Of a stretch of DNA of 30,660 nt, positions 23,201 to 30,660 are shown one piece after another. The notes under the pieces are model-generated. The model ran no database searches and had not been told where the DNA came from. It saw only the letters and a list, made by a program, of their open reading frames with translations. Position 1 is the first letter of the stretch. Each line of letters opens with the position of its first letter. The position numbers and the translations under genes were made by a program. The stretch is taken from positions 1 through 30,660 of the forward strand of contig JAFGIE010000178.1 in NCBI GenBank assembly GCA_016929775.1, in the 5' to 3' direction. The stretch comes from Anaerolineae bacterium (GTDB lineage Bacteria > Chloroflexota > Anaerolineae > JAFGEY01).

Positions 23201-24055
23201 ATGCGTGATTCCCCTAGGGGAGCGCTGTGCATTCCTGTTTACGGACAGGTGATCATTCTCACCCTCGCGCTGCTGCTCTTGTTCTTCACGATCTATATTC
23301 TTCCGACTCAGGGCGACTGGGACATCTTTTACGAGGCGGCGCGCCACCCGCTCGCCCCGTACGATGCAGCGCCAGACTTTTTCAACTCGGTTTGGATGAT
23401 ATGGATCCTAGCACCATTCGCCCTCTTGCCGAGGCGCATTGCTGGCGCGCTCTGGATATTTCTGTCCGTAGTCCTCACAGTTTGGTGCATTCGTAAGCTA
23501 AAGGGCGAGCGCTGGGCCATCCTGTTGTGCCTACTCTCGCCGGCTTTCATCCGCTTCATCACGGCTGGGCAACTTGATGCTGTACCTCTGCTTGGGTTCG
23601 TGCTCTCGCTAACCGCCAGTCGCAGTTGGGTGCGCGGGATCGGCTTCGTCCTGATGGCGACCAAACCACAGATCCTCGGCGGTGGGGCGTTGGTAACGTG
23701 GATCGGCCTCAAGGCGCGTGAAAAGGCGATCGCGCTGCTTCCGCTGCTTGCTGTGTTGCTGCTCTCTTTCCTGATCCACGGGACTTGGCCCTTGGACATC
23801 CACATCAACCGGCTCAACCAAACGATCGACTGCACACCGTGGCCCTATGGGATCCCAGTCGGACTGGCACTCATGGCCTGGGCGATCAAGCGACGCCAGC
23901 CAGAGATCGGCGCCGTGGCTACGTACTTTTTGGTGCCGTATCTCTCTCCCAGCTCGCTGTTCGTGTACACGGCAGTCCTGTTTTCCATTGCTCCGAGGTG
24001 GCTCTCGATCGTGGTCTTCCTGCTGATGTGGGTGATCGCAGCGGTCTCGCTCTAG
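23201..24055 (+). CDS. Polytopic membrane protein, possibly a GT87-like glycosyltransferase
   Basis: A 284-residue protein with about eight hydrophobic helices. The first helix is followed by PTQGDWDIFYEAARHPLAPY (37-56 counted from the chosen ATG), an acidic luminal loop, and later by AGQLDAVPLLGF. This layout resembles DUF2029/GT87 polyprenol-linked mannosyltransferases, although it is shorter than most members (about 400). The resemblance is structural and weak. A TTG six bases upstream is an alternative start; AGAAGGAAGG precedes both. The DNA here is visibly less GC-rich than the flanking genes. The gene lies with a second GT-C-like protein. Confidence 0.6.
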   Translation: MRDSPRGALCIPVYGQVIILTLALLLLFFTIYILPTQGDWDIFYEAARHPLAPYDAAPDFFNSVWMIWILAPFALLPRRIAGALWIFLSVVLTVWCIRKLKGERWAILLCLLSPAFIRFITAGQLDAVPLLGFVLSLTASRSWVRGIGFVLMATKPQILGGGALVTWIGLKAREKAIALLPLLAVLLLSFLIHGTWPLDIHINRLNQTIDCTPWPYGIPVGLALMAWAIKRRQPEIGAVATYFLVPYLSPSSLFVYTAVLFSIAPRWLSIVVFLLMWVIAAVSL

Positions 24056-24137
24056 GGGATGAATTGCACGAGCACGTCGAGGTACACTCGTATCTTGGCG
24101 AGCTGAGGAAACATCCGATAGAGCATCGAACTGTCCA

Positions 24138-24166
24138 TTGACACCTGGCGCAAAGGATGCTATTGT
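24138..24166 (+). promoter_or_regulatory. Promoter of the large GT-C-like gene
   Basis: A perfect -35 TTGACA (24138-24143) and TATTGT (24161-24166) are 17 bases apart. The spacer holds GCAAAGGATGC and the -10 runs into ATTGTACATG. Both words recur at the promoter near 30579. The gap 24056-24300 otherwise holds only a small hairpin. Confidence 0.6.
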
Positions 24167-24225
24167 ACATGTGGGTCCCAGGGGCGTGTGCTCCCAGAGC
24201 TGGGTGACCACCGCCACCAGATCCA

Positions 24226-24245
24226 CCGTCAGGCTATTCTGACGG
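24226..24245. other. Small hairpin in the leader of the GT-C-like gene
   Basis: A perfect 7-bp stem, CCGTCAG and CTGACGG, with the loop GCTATT, lies 55 bases before the chosen ATG. It is too small to call a riboswitch and has no T-run. Confidence 0.35.
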
Positions 24246-24300
24246 CACAGGCCTGATGCCCCTTTCTCCATGGCAGTCGACGCGCAGATGGGATGACACG

Positions 24301-26163
24301 ATGCGATCACAAGGAAAGCTGTTTGTTGCCACGACTGCGGTCGCCCTGGCTCTGTGTCCCTTTGTCGTGTCCCTGCAGTCCTTGGGCATGCCCGCCTGTT
24401 TCTCCTCCTTCTCCGCGGACGCATTCTACTATCTGGCGATCGCCAAGCAAGCTTCGTGGACGCCCCTCTTTTCGTTGGACGGGATCCATCCCACGAATGG
24501 CTTCCACCCGCTGTGGCAGTGGCTGCTGAAAGGCAGCTTTGCCCTGGTGCCGGCATTGGGCCGCTCACAGGCGGCTCAGATCCTGTTTGTGCACTGGGTC
24601 GGCGTGCTCCTGCTGTGCGCTGCGGCGGCGATCCTGACACTGACCTTGCTCAGGCTGACCGGGAATTGCACGCTGAGCGTGATCGCCGTCGTTCCAGGGC
24701 TCTACTACTTTGTCGCGATCGCCGCGAACAGCAGATACGGGTCGTTGTGGTCGTTTGCCAACGGGATGGAGAGCGCGCTCCTGCTCCTACTGGCATCGAT
24801 CCTGATCTGGTCGATGGCGACAGGCAAGCTGTACCGTACTGCGGCACTGGCGCCGTATGTGCGCACCTCCGTTCTCCTCTCCGCGATCGTGCTCACGCGG
24901 CTCGACGACGTCTTTCTCGTCCCTGCGCTCCTCGCTCCGCTGCTCTGGCGGCGGAAGCAGTTGGGTTCGTTCTGGCGCTACGCACTCGCCCTGTGCGCGA
25001 TGCCATGCCTTGTCCTCGCTGCGTACGGTACAGTTAACTGGCTGTATGCGGGCACGTTCTTGCCGGTCAGCGGCGTACTCAAGGGTGGCATCTCGATCCG
25101 CGCGAATCTGCAGGCTCTGACCTATGCCCTGCTGCCCGTGGAGCAGATCCTCGGAAGCGACTGGGGATGGTGGGAGGCTACTACGTGGCGCGCTTTACAG
25201 ATCGCGGTCCCGGCGGTCGTTGCCGCGATGTACCTTGGCGTCCAGCTGGTGCATAGCCTGCGGCGCAGGGCCTCCCCGGGTAGGCTGTCGTCCGTGATCG
25301 CGGCACTCTGTCTGTATGTCCTTGGCAAAGCGGCCTATACACTGGTCAACGTCGGCGTCTGGCACCAGGGGCACTGGTACTTTGTAATCTCGATCTGGGT
25401 ATTCAGTCTCATCCTCGCCCTTTTCGGTGGAAGACGCGCCATACGCGATGTCTGGGTCCGGCTGGCGGCTACACGTCGCCTCACCCACGCATTTCTCTAT
25501 ACAGCAGGCATCGTTTCGCTCGCGATCATTGCGACGCTGATCGTGCGCCCCTCTACTCAGACGGCGTCCAGCAGTGGAGTGTGGGATCGGACCGGAGCAT
25601 TACTGCTCCTGTTCTGGCTTGGCGTCGCCCTCGCCGCTGTTCTGCTGGTGTCTATGCACCGTCACCAGCGCACATTGGGCATCCCAGTGGGTCTCGGACT
25701 GGCGACCATGCTGGTGCTGTATATGGCCAACGGCATGCTGGCGGACAAGGCGTCCGGCGACTACAACGAGCAGTACTACCGCTTCTGGCAGAACCGCGCT
25801 CGTACGGCTGCCGACATCAAGGCGCTGTACGACGGCGCCGGGATCCTGTCCTTTGACGACGGGATCATCGCCTACTCGCTCGACATACCTGTGATGTCAG
25901 GGCTCGGGTACGCCCTAGATCCCGAGGGGGTGCGCGCAAAACAACAGGGTGAGTTGCTCGACCTAGCGTACGAGCGGGGCTTCTACTGGCTGACGTCGCT
26001 TGAGTACATGCCGGCGATGGCGGAGAGCGTGGAGGAATCCCTTTCCAGCGCGGTCTGGCTCGAAGATGAGGACCTCGGCAAGTGGGCGTTCGAGCTCGCG
26101 TACGTGGAGCCGTCGACCGGGTGCCAGTTTATCTCTTTTGCGCCAGCGGCGGGGGGTCCGTAG
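24301..26163 (+). CDS. GT-C-type membrane glycosyltransferase-like protein
   Basis: A 620-residue protein with about twelve transmembrane helices. After the first helix it has SADAFYYLAIAKQ and then DGIHPTNGFHPLWQWLL, the acidic-loop and TNGFHPLW signatures seen in bacterial ArnT/PMT-like GT-C proteins that use lipid-linked sugars outside the membrane. The last 100 residues are soluble. The acceptor may be a protein or cell-wall glycan. The ATG at 24301 gives a typical signal-anchor start; an in-frame ATG at 24256 is possible, as neither has a strong ribosome site. The adjacent smaller membrane protein is probably functionally linked. Function is inferred from motif recall only. Confidence 0.7.
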   Translation: MRSQGKLFVATTAVALALCPFVVSLQSLGMPACFSSFSADAFYYLAIAKQASWTPLFSLDGIHPTNGFHPLWQWLLKGSFALVPALGRSQAAQILFVHWVGVLLLCAAAAILTLTLLRLTGNCTLSVIAVVPGLYYFVAIAANSRYGSLWSFANGMESALLLLLASILIWSMATGKLYRTAALAPYVRTSVLLSAIVLTRLDDVFLVPALLAPLLWRRKQLGSFWRYALALCAMPCLVLAAYGTVNWLYAGTFLPVSGVLKGGISIRANLQALTYALLPVEQILGSDWGWWEATTWRALQIAVPAVVAAMYLGVQLVHSLRRRASPGRLSSVIAALCLYVLGKAAYTLVNVGVWHQGHWYFVISIWVFSLILALFGGRRAIRDVWVRLAATRRLTHAFLYTAGIVSLAIIATLIVRPSTQTASSSGVWDRTGALLLLFWLGVALAAVLLVSMHRHQRTLGIPVGLGLATMLVLYMANGMLADKASGDYNEQYYRFWQNRARTAADIKALYDGAGILSFDDGIIAYSLDIPVMSGLGYALDPEGVRAKQQGELLDLAYERGFYWLTSLEYMPAMAESVEESLSSAVWLEDEDLGKWAFELAYVEPSTGCQFISFAPAAGGP

Positions 26164-26305
26164 CTCGCGGGGAGTGGCGCCCAGGCACGACGGCCCAGTG
26201 GGGTTGGCTCTGCACGGGCGGCGCGGCGGAGTCACCCGTGTGCGGGCAGGCTGCGCGAACGGCAAACGGAACCGGCGATCCACGGGACTTGAAGGAGGTG
26301 GTGTG

Positions 26306-26998
26306 TTGAAGCGATCCGAGATCAATGCGATCATGCGTGATGTGGAGGCGTTCGTGGCAGCGCGCCAGTTCTACTTGCCGCCCTTTGCCTACTGGGACGC
26401 CGATCGATGGGCAGCAGAGGGGAATGCGGTGCGCCAGATCGTGGAGCGCAAGCTCGGCTGGGACGTGACCGACTTTGGACGCGGCGATTTCGCGCGTCTC
26501 GGGCTCACGCTCTTTACCATACGCAATGGCTCGTTGGAGGACCTGGCGGCGGGCGCGGGGGAACTGTACTGCGAGAAGGCCCTGGTCGTCGACGTAGACC
26601 AGGTGACGCCGCTGCACTACCACTGGAACAAGACCGAGGACATCATCAACCGCGGCGGCGGGGTGCTGGCGATCGAGGTGTACAACGCCACGCCAGAGGG
26701 GGAGCTGGCGAACACGGAGGTGACGGTGCGCATCGACGGGCTGGCGCGCACGGTGCCGGCGGGCGGCAGACTGCTCCTGACCCCGGGCGAGAGCATCAGG
26801 CTCGTGCCCTACTGCTATCACACGTTCTGGGCGAGCGAGCAGCGGGTGCTGGTCGGCGAGGTCTCGGTCGTCAACGATGACGACGCGGACAACCGGTTCT
26901 ACGAACCGCTAGGGCGCTTTCCCGAGATCGAGGAGGATGAGCCGCCGCTGCACCTCATGGTCGGGGACTATGAGGCCTACTGTCGCCTCGATCGGTGA
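26306..26998 (+). CDS. D-lyxose (D-mannose) ketol-isomerase
   Basis: A 230-residue cupin enzyme converting D-lyxose to D-xylulose, and in many relatives D-mannose to D-fructose. Family hallmarks are FYLPPFAYW (22-30), LGWDVTDFGRGDF (50-62), the metal site HYHWNKTEDIINRGGG with H104, H106 and E111, H172 (CYHTFW), and VVNDDDADNRF with GRFPEIEEDEPPL (203-215). The start is TTG at 26306, seven to eight bases after an ideal AAGGAGGTG. It makes the protein begin MKRSEINAI as in relatives; the GTG three bases earlier is less likely. The 142-base gap before it holds no promoter I can point to. It complements the GH127/mannonate operon at the left of the window. Confidence 0.92.
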   Translation: MKRSEINAIMRDVEAFVAARQFYLPPFAYWDADRWAAEGNAVRQIVERKLGWDVTDFGRGDFARLGLTLFTIRNGSLEDLAAGAGELYCEKALVVDVDQVTPLHYHWNKTEDIINRGGGVLAIEVYNATPEGELANTEVTVRIDGLARTVPAGGRLLLTPGESIRLVPYCYHTFWASEQRVLVGEVSVVNDDDADNRFYEPLGRFPEIEEDEPPLHLMVGDYEAYCRLDR

Positions 26999-27114
26999 AC
27001 GTGGCGACGTGTGGCACCTGTTCGGGACGGACAGCTCGACGACGGAAGGGACATTGCTGACCGGCGGTCGTGGCGGCGCTGGGGCGAGCGCGAGCGGCAG
27101 GAGAGCGTGGTACG

Positions 27115-27561
27115 ATGTACTTTGAGCGAACGATCTCGATCGATCGGACCCCTGCCGACGTCTTTGCTTTCCTGCGTGACAAGGACACGTATCCGCAGGC
27201 GCCGGGTTCGCCCGTGCTCCTCTTGGAGAGGACGACCGGCGCGCCCGTGGGCGTCGGGACCCGCTACCGGGAGGTCGTGCGCATGTTCCCATTGGTCCAG
27301 GGCGAGATCTGGTCCGAGATCACGCGCTACGAGCCTCCTTGCGCCCTCGAGGAGCGCTTTTGGGGGACGGGCGTGGAGGGGCACCTCGCCTACGAGTTCC
27401 GTCCAGAAGGCGAGGGCACCCGCCTCGTGCAAAGGGAGACCATTCGTTTCAAGGGCTTGATGGCGGTCATCGAGCCGCTGATCCGACCTATGTTCCTGGC
27501 GCGGATCGAGGCACGGTTGGTCGGCATCAGGGACGATCTCGAGAGCGGGTGGCAGGTCTAG
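27115..27561 (+). CDS. SRPBCC (START-like) family protein
   Basis: A 148-residue protein with the helix-grip fold of polyketide cyclase/START proteins. It starts MYFERTISIDRTPADVFAFL, the typical first strand and helix, and continues with strands around LLERTTGAPVGVGTRY and TRYEPPCALEERF. A long C-terminal helix ends it (IARIEARLVGIRDDLE). Such proteins bind hydrophobic ligands or serve as coenzyme-free cyclases; nothing here tells which. The ATG follows AGGAGAG. It lies 116 bases after the lyxose isomerase and converges on murJ. Confidence 0.85.
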   Translation: MYFERTISIDRTPADVFAFLRDKDTYPQAPGSPVLLLERTTGAPVGVGTRYREVVRMFPLVQGEIWSEITRYEPPCALEERFWGTGVEGHLAYEFRPEGEGTRLVQRETIRFKGLMAVIEPLIRPMFLARIEARLVGIRDDLESGWQV

Positions 27562-27603
27562 TCAGGTCAGCAGCGGGCGCCGGCGAGACGCTGGTGGTCC
27601 GGT

Positions 27604-29169
27604 CTAGTCTCTGTGTCCTATGCGTGGTCTGAACGTGCGCAGCGCCCAGTGGAGTTCTTGCACCCGAAGGAGCAGCCCGGCGACGAGGTAGGTCAATCCC
27701 CCCACGCCTGCCCCGGCGGCGACGGTCGGCAAGGGACCGAGGTTCGCGCGCGCGGCGAGCACTAGGGCCCCATAGACGGCAGCGCCCATGATCAACGCCG
27801 CGCCCGTGATCCGTAGCAGGGCGATCAGCATCTGGCGCCCCTCGACCCCGTGCCAGCGGCGCCGCAGGATCAGGAGCAAGACCAGCACCTCGATCGAGAT
27901 CGCGAGCGAGTTGGCGAGCGCCAGTCCCCCGTGGCCCATCGGCGCGCGGAGCAGGATGCCGAGCAGGATGTTGAGGAGCGCCGATCCCGTGGCGACGAGC
28001 AGGGGCGTGACCGTGTCCTGCTGTGCGAAAAAGGCGCGCGCTGCCAGCTCCAGGCAAGAGTGCCCGACCAATCCCAGGGCGTAGAAACGCAGGGCGACAT
28101 AGACCGCATCGGTTGCCGCGGCATCAAAGGCGCCGCGCTGGTAGAGCAGCTGGAGCAAGGGCCTGCCGAGCAGGATCAGGCCCAGGGCGGCGGGGACGGT
28201 CAGCGCCAGCACAGCACGCAGCGTCTCGCCGAGCGTCGCGCGCAGCGCGGGGATGTCGCTGTGCGCAGCCAGGTCGGAGAGGGTGGGCAGGGCGACCAGC
28301 CCAAACGCGGTGCCGATGATCGTCTCGGGCAGCTGCATCGCATCCCAGCCCCACTCCAGCGCGCTGACGCTGCCTGGGCCGAGCCGCGAGGCGAGGTTGT
28401 TTGTCGCCAGCAGGGTGAGGTGAAAGACGCCCAGGTCGAGCACGCGCGGGCCCATCAGCGCCCCGACCCGGCGCACAGCTGGGCTGCGCAGGTCGAGCAC
28501 GGGCCACCAGCGGAAGCCGTAGTGCAGCAGCGCCGGGACCTTGATCGCCAGGTGCAGTGCTGCGCCGACGATCGCGCCTACCGCCAGTCCGCGCACGCCC
28601 CACACGGGCCCCAGCCACTGCGCGCCCGCCGCGATGCCCAGCGGGTAGACCGCCGGCGCCAGGGCGGGGAGCAGAAAGTGCTTAAAGCTGTGCAGGGCGC
28701 TGGTCTGGACGGCGCTGATCCCAAAGATCAGGGTCGAGACCAGCACCAGACGCATGACGTCGACCGTCTCCGCCTGGGCGGCGGCGTCAAAGCCAGGCGC
28801 GACGAGGGTGCGCACCAGCCACGGGCCGAGCAGCGCGGCGAGCAGGGAGAGAACGCTGACCAGGATCACGACCAGGTTGGTCACCGCTGCCGCGAGGCGC
28901 CAGGCGCGCTCCCGGTCTCCCTCAGCCAGCAGCCCGGCAAAGACCGGCACGAACGCCGTCGCCAGCGACCCACCGGCGACCACGGTGAACAGGAAATCGG
29001 GCAGCTTGAAGGCGGCATAGTAGGCGTCGAGCGCGGCGCCGATCCCGAACTGGCGCGCGATGATCGCGTTGCGCAGCAGCCCGGCGGCGGCGGCAAGGCC
29101 GAACGAGGCCCCGACGAGGAGCGTGTTGCGGAGCAAGTGGCGGCGGCGGGCGATCGCGAGCGTGGTCAC
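27604..29169 (-). CDS. murJ: Lipid II flippase MurJ
   Basis: A 521-residue polytopic protein of the MVF/MATE superfamily with about fourteen helices, moving the peptidoglycan precursor lipid II across the membrane. Recognisable elements are LLRNAIIARQFG (31-42), the family mark LDAYYAAFKLPDFLF (46-60), GGSLATAFVPVF (66-77), LPETIIGTAFGLVALPTLS (around 282-300), and the second-half QRGAFDAAATDAVYVAL and AFFAQQDTVTPL blocks. The GTG start overlaps the previous stop in GTGA, so translation is coupled to the C39-like protein. It lacks an obvious ribosome site of its own, consistent with re-initiation. Its presence shows a peptidoglycan wall. Confidence 0.92.
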   Translation of the reverse strand: MTTLAIARRRHLLRNTLLVGASFGLAAAAGLLRNAIIARQFGIGAALDAYYAAFKLPDFLFTVVAGGSLATAFVPVFAGLLAEGDRERAWRLAAAVTNLVVILVSVLSLLAALLGPWLVRTLVAPGFDAAAQAETVDVMRLVLVSTLIFGISAVQTSALHSFKHFLLPALAPAVYPLGIAAGAQWLGPVWGVRGLAVGAIVGAALHLAIKVPALLHYGFRWWPVLDLRSPAVRRVGALMGPRVLDLGVFHLTLLATNNLASRLGPGSVSALEWGWDAMQLPETIIGTAFGLVALPTLSDLAAHSDIPALRATLGETLRAVLALTVPAALGLILLGRPLLQLLYQRGAFDAAATDAVYVALRFYALGLVGHSCLELAARAFFAQQDTVTPLLVATGSALLNILLGILLRAPMGHGGLALANSLAISIEVLVLLLILRRRWHGVEGRQMLIALLRITGAALIMGAAVYGALVLAARANLGPLPTVAAGAGVGGLTYLVAGLLLRVQELHWALRTFRPRIGHRD

Positions 29170-30530
29170 GGGGCGCTGCGCTCGATCGTGGCGAGAGCGT
29201 CCACCGCCTCAGCGTAGCCGGGGTTCAGTTCGAGCGCGCGCCGGAAGGCTGCACGCGCTCCCTCCACGTCGCCGCGTGCGAGCAGCCCCATTCCACGCCA
29301 GTAGTGGAGTTCTTCGACGTGCGTGGTCAGGGCAAGCGTGGCATCCGCCAGGGCGATCAGCTCGTCATAGCGCCCTACGCCGTGGTAGGCGGCAAAGGGG
29401 CCGAATTGGTACCACAGCATGCGCCAGGGGAGGCCAATCGCGCGCGCATGGTCGTAAGCTGCCGCGGCGCGCTCAAGCTGTCCCGTGGCGACCAGGTCGG
29501 TGCCCAGGTTGAACCAAGCAAAGGGATCGTCGGGGCGCTGCTGCACGGCGTGCTCTGCGTCGCGTAGCGCGCGCTGCCACATGGCTTGCTCGTCATAGTC
29601 GCCTCCGAGGATGCTCTGCACGAGCGGCTCCATGGGCGCCGTATAGATCAGCACGTAGACGTTGTTAAAGACTGCCCAGTCGCGCGCCGCCTCGTCGTAG
29701 GGGATCCGGATGCCGCGGTAGGGCTGGTTCCTGTCCACGCCGGTGCTGACAAAGGAGTCGTAGGCGATCCACTCCCGCGCGGCATCGTCATAGCCGGTCA
29801 AGAGCCGGTAGTGCCCGAGGCCATCCCCCGGCTCCGGCTCGACCCAGGTCTCGATCAGCACGGGCATGTTGTTGCTGAGCAAGGTCCGCAGCAGGTCGCC
29901 ATTGCCGTTCGCGCGTGCGATCGACTCGAGCCCCTGCGCACGCGCATAGGCGACGAGCTCGTCGGGGCTGACGTTCTTGTCCTCGCGGTTGGTGCGTAGG
30001 GCCTCGCCGACCTCCGCCTGGTCGAGCGCGCACCCGTAAAAGCTAAGGCCCATCGCCAGCGTCGCCGGACCACAGTTGTTCCATGTCTGCCAAAAGTGCG
30101 CCAACCCGGTTAGCTCGACGGCGGGCGCGGCAGGTGCGTGGAGCGCGAGCGGCGTGGGGGTCGCACCGGACGCCGCGCCTCCGCCCCCGGCAGCAACAGG
30201 CGTCGCCGTCGGGGCGAGGGTCGGCGTTGGCGCGGTGTCCTCGCTGCCGGCGACCGGCGTCACCGCAGGGGGGAGCGTCGCCGTCGGCGCGGATATGGCG
30301 AGCTGTTGCGCTGCGGCTGCGTCGTAGGCGATCGGGGTGGGAACGAGGTCCGGGTGCGGGCGACGGGCTGTGATCTCGGCGCGCACACGGAGCACGAGAC
30401 CGTCGATCCCACCGTAGCGGACGGCGCCCCAGATCACGACTGCGGCGATCAGGACCAGGGCGGTCGCCGCCAGGGCGATGGTCGTGTAATCAGACCGCCT
30501 CGTCGGCGGCGGTTCGTACAGGTCGTACAT
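29166..30530 (-). CDS. Membrane-anchored C39-like peptidase domain with TPR repeats
   Basis: A 454-residue protein with a single N-terminal helix (about 17-37), a Pro/Thr/Ala-rich extracytoplasmic spacer (60-135), a C39-like papain fold (about 143-297) and TPR repeats (about 310-450). The likely catalytic residues are Q148 and C153 (FWQTWNNCGPATLAM), H240 (GLGHYRLLTGYDD) and D258 (AYDSF). TPR signatures include WFNLGTDLVATGQLERAAAAY and the last ARAAFRRALELNPGYAEA. It would act outside the membrane, perhaps cleaving or binding a peptide while the TPRs dock partners. The ATG at 30530 has GAGGA eight bases upstream. Coupling to MurJ suggests a wall-linked task; that is inference. Confidence 0.83.
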   Translation of the reverse strand: MYDLYEPPPTRRSDYTTIALAATALVLIAAVVIWGAVRYGGIDGLVLRVRAEITARRPHPDLVPTPIAYDAAAAQQLAISAPTATLPPAVTPVAGSEDTAPTPTLAPTATPVAAGGGGAASGATPTPLALHAPAAPAVELTGLAHFWQTWNNCGPATLAMGLSFYGCALDQAEVGEALRTNREDKNVSPDELVAYARAQGLESIARANGNGDLLRTLLSNNMPVLIETWVEPEPGDGLGHYRLLTGYDDAAREWIAYDSFVSTGVDRNQPYRGIRIPYDEAARDWAVFNNVYVLIYTAPMEPLVQSILGGDYDEQAMWQRALRDAEHAVQQRPDDPFAWFNLGTDLVATGQLERAAAAYDHARAIGLPWRMLWYQFGPFAAYHGVGRYDELIALADATLALTTHVEELHYWRGMGLLARGDVEGARAAFRRALELNPGYAEAVDALATIERSAP

Positions 30531-30578
30531 CTTGCATCCTCGAGTTCAGTGGACGAAGCCACTGAGGGATAGGGTGTG

Positions 30579-30607
30579 ATTGTACATGCAAAGGATGCCC
30601 AAGTCAA
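30579..30607 (-). promoter_or_regulatory. Promoter of the C39-like/murJ operon
   Basis: On the minus strand TTGACT (30602-30607) and TACAAT (30579-30584) are 17 bases apart. The start would be near 30572, about 42 bases before the ATG. The spacer contains GCATCCTTTGC, which also occurs inverted in the spacer of the promoter at 24138. The last 53 bases of the window hold nothing recognisable. Confidence 0.7.
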
Positions 30608-30660
30608 GGGCGAAATGGGTGAGTCACCTCACCCGCGCCCGACGGCAGGATCACGGACCC

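Noticed and set aside
24052..24138. A 28-codon minus-strand frame starting MDSSMLYRMFPQL after the small membrane protein
   Set aside because: It has a plausible short ribosome site (AGGTG) but no convincing promoter, no recognised family and overlaps the predicted -35 of the opposite strand. Too short to call.
27850..29217. A 455-residue open frame on the plus strand opposite murJ
   Set aside because: Its translation is Gln-, Arg- and Gly-rich with no fold, and lies wholly opposite a clear MurJ. Long antisense frames are expected in such GC-rich DNA. The same holds for those at 290-1345, 1671-2627, 3162-4421, 10919-12049 and 15549-16847.

Overview
The window is a GC-rich chromosomal segment of a free-living bacterium. 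Threonine-proline linkers in two exported proteins, many GTG and TTG starts, MurJ together with LytM-type peptidases, a tungsten-type aldehyde oxidoreductase and several sugar-processing genes suggest a member of the Chloroflexota, perhaps Anaerolineae. That placement is inference from style and gene content. There is no rRNA or tRNA to fix it.

Layout. 1-310: structured direct repeats and a promoter. 311-5069 (+): a tight sugar operon with a mannonate dehydratase, a Gfo/Idh/MocA oxidoreductase, a conserved hypothetical with an acidic tail, and a GH127 glycosidase. 5106-9835 (-): a membrane LytM peptidase, ABC ATPase and ABC-2 permease operon, followed under its own promoter by an OmpR-type regulator and histidine kinase. 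9997-10592: a decayed uroporphyrinogen decarboxylase family gene. 10769-12040 (+): a secreted dihaem cytochrome c peroxidase-like protein. 12263-12971: a REP-associated tyrosine transposase with a small REP-like array. 12968-14881 (-): a lipoprotein joining a LytM peptidase to a PQQ-like propeller. 15052-16832 (+): a dimethylarginine dimethylaminohydrolase, a GH42-like remnant and a GNAT acetyltransferase. 16796-18924 (-): a TIM-barrel sugar isomerase/epimerase overlapping an MFS transporter. 19173-23110 (+): aldehyde:ferredoxin oxidoreductase, a HisF-family cyclase and an adenosine deaminase-family enzyme. 23201-26163 (+): two polytopic GT-C-like membrane proteins in visibly less GC-rich DNA. 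26306-26998 (+): D-lyxose isomerase. 27115-27561 (+): an SRPBCC protein. 27604-30530 (-): a C39-like/TPR protein translationally coupled to MurJ.

Working together. One theme is plant-type sugar use: GH127, mannonate dehydratase, lyxose/mannose isomerase, a sugar isomerase with its transporter, and a relic of a GH42 galactosidase. A second is the cell envelope: two LytM peptidases, an ABC exporter with an adjacent two-component system, MurJ, a C39-like protein and membrane glycosyltransferases. Most promoters read as TTGnnn, 16-17 bases, TATAnT. The observations most worth checking are the HisF-family protein, which keeps both catalytic aspartates but seems to have lost all four ammonia-gate residues, the REP/RAYT unit whose repeat supplies a neighbouring gene's stop codon, and a pair of 10-11 base words shared by two distant promoters.
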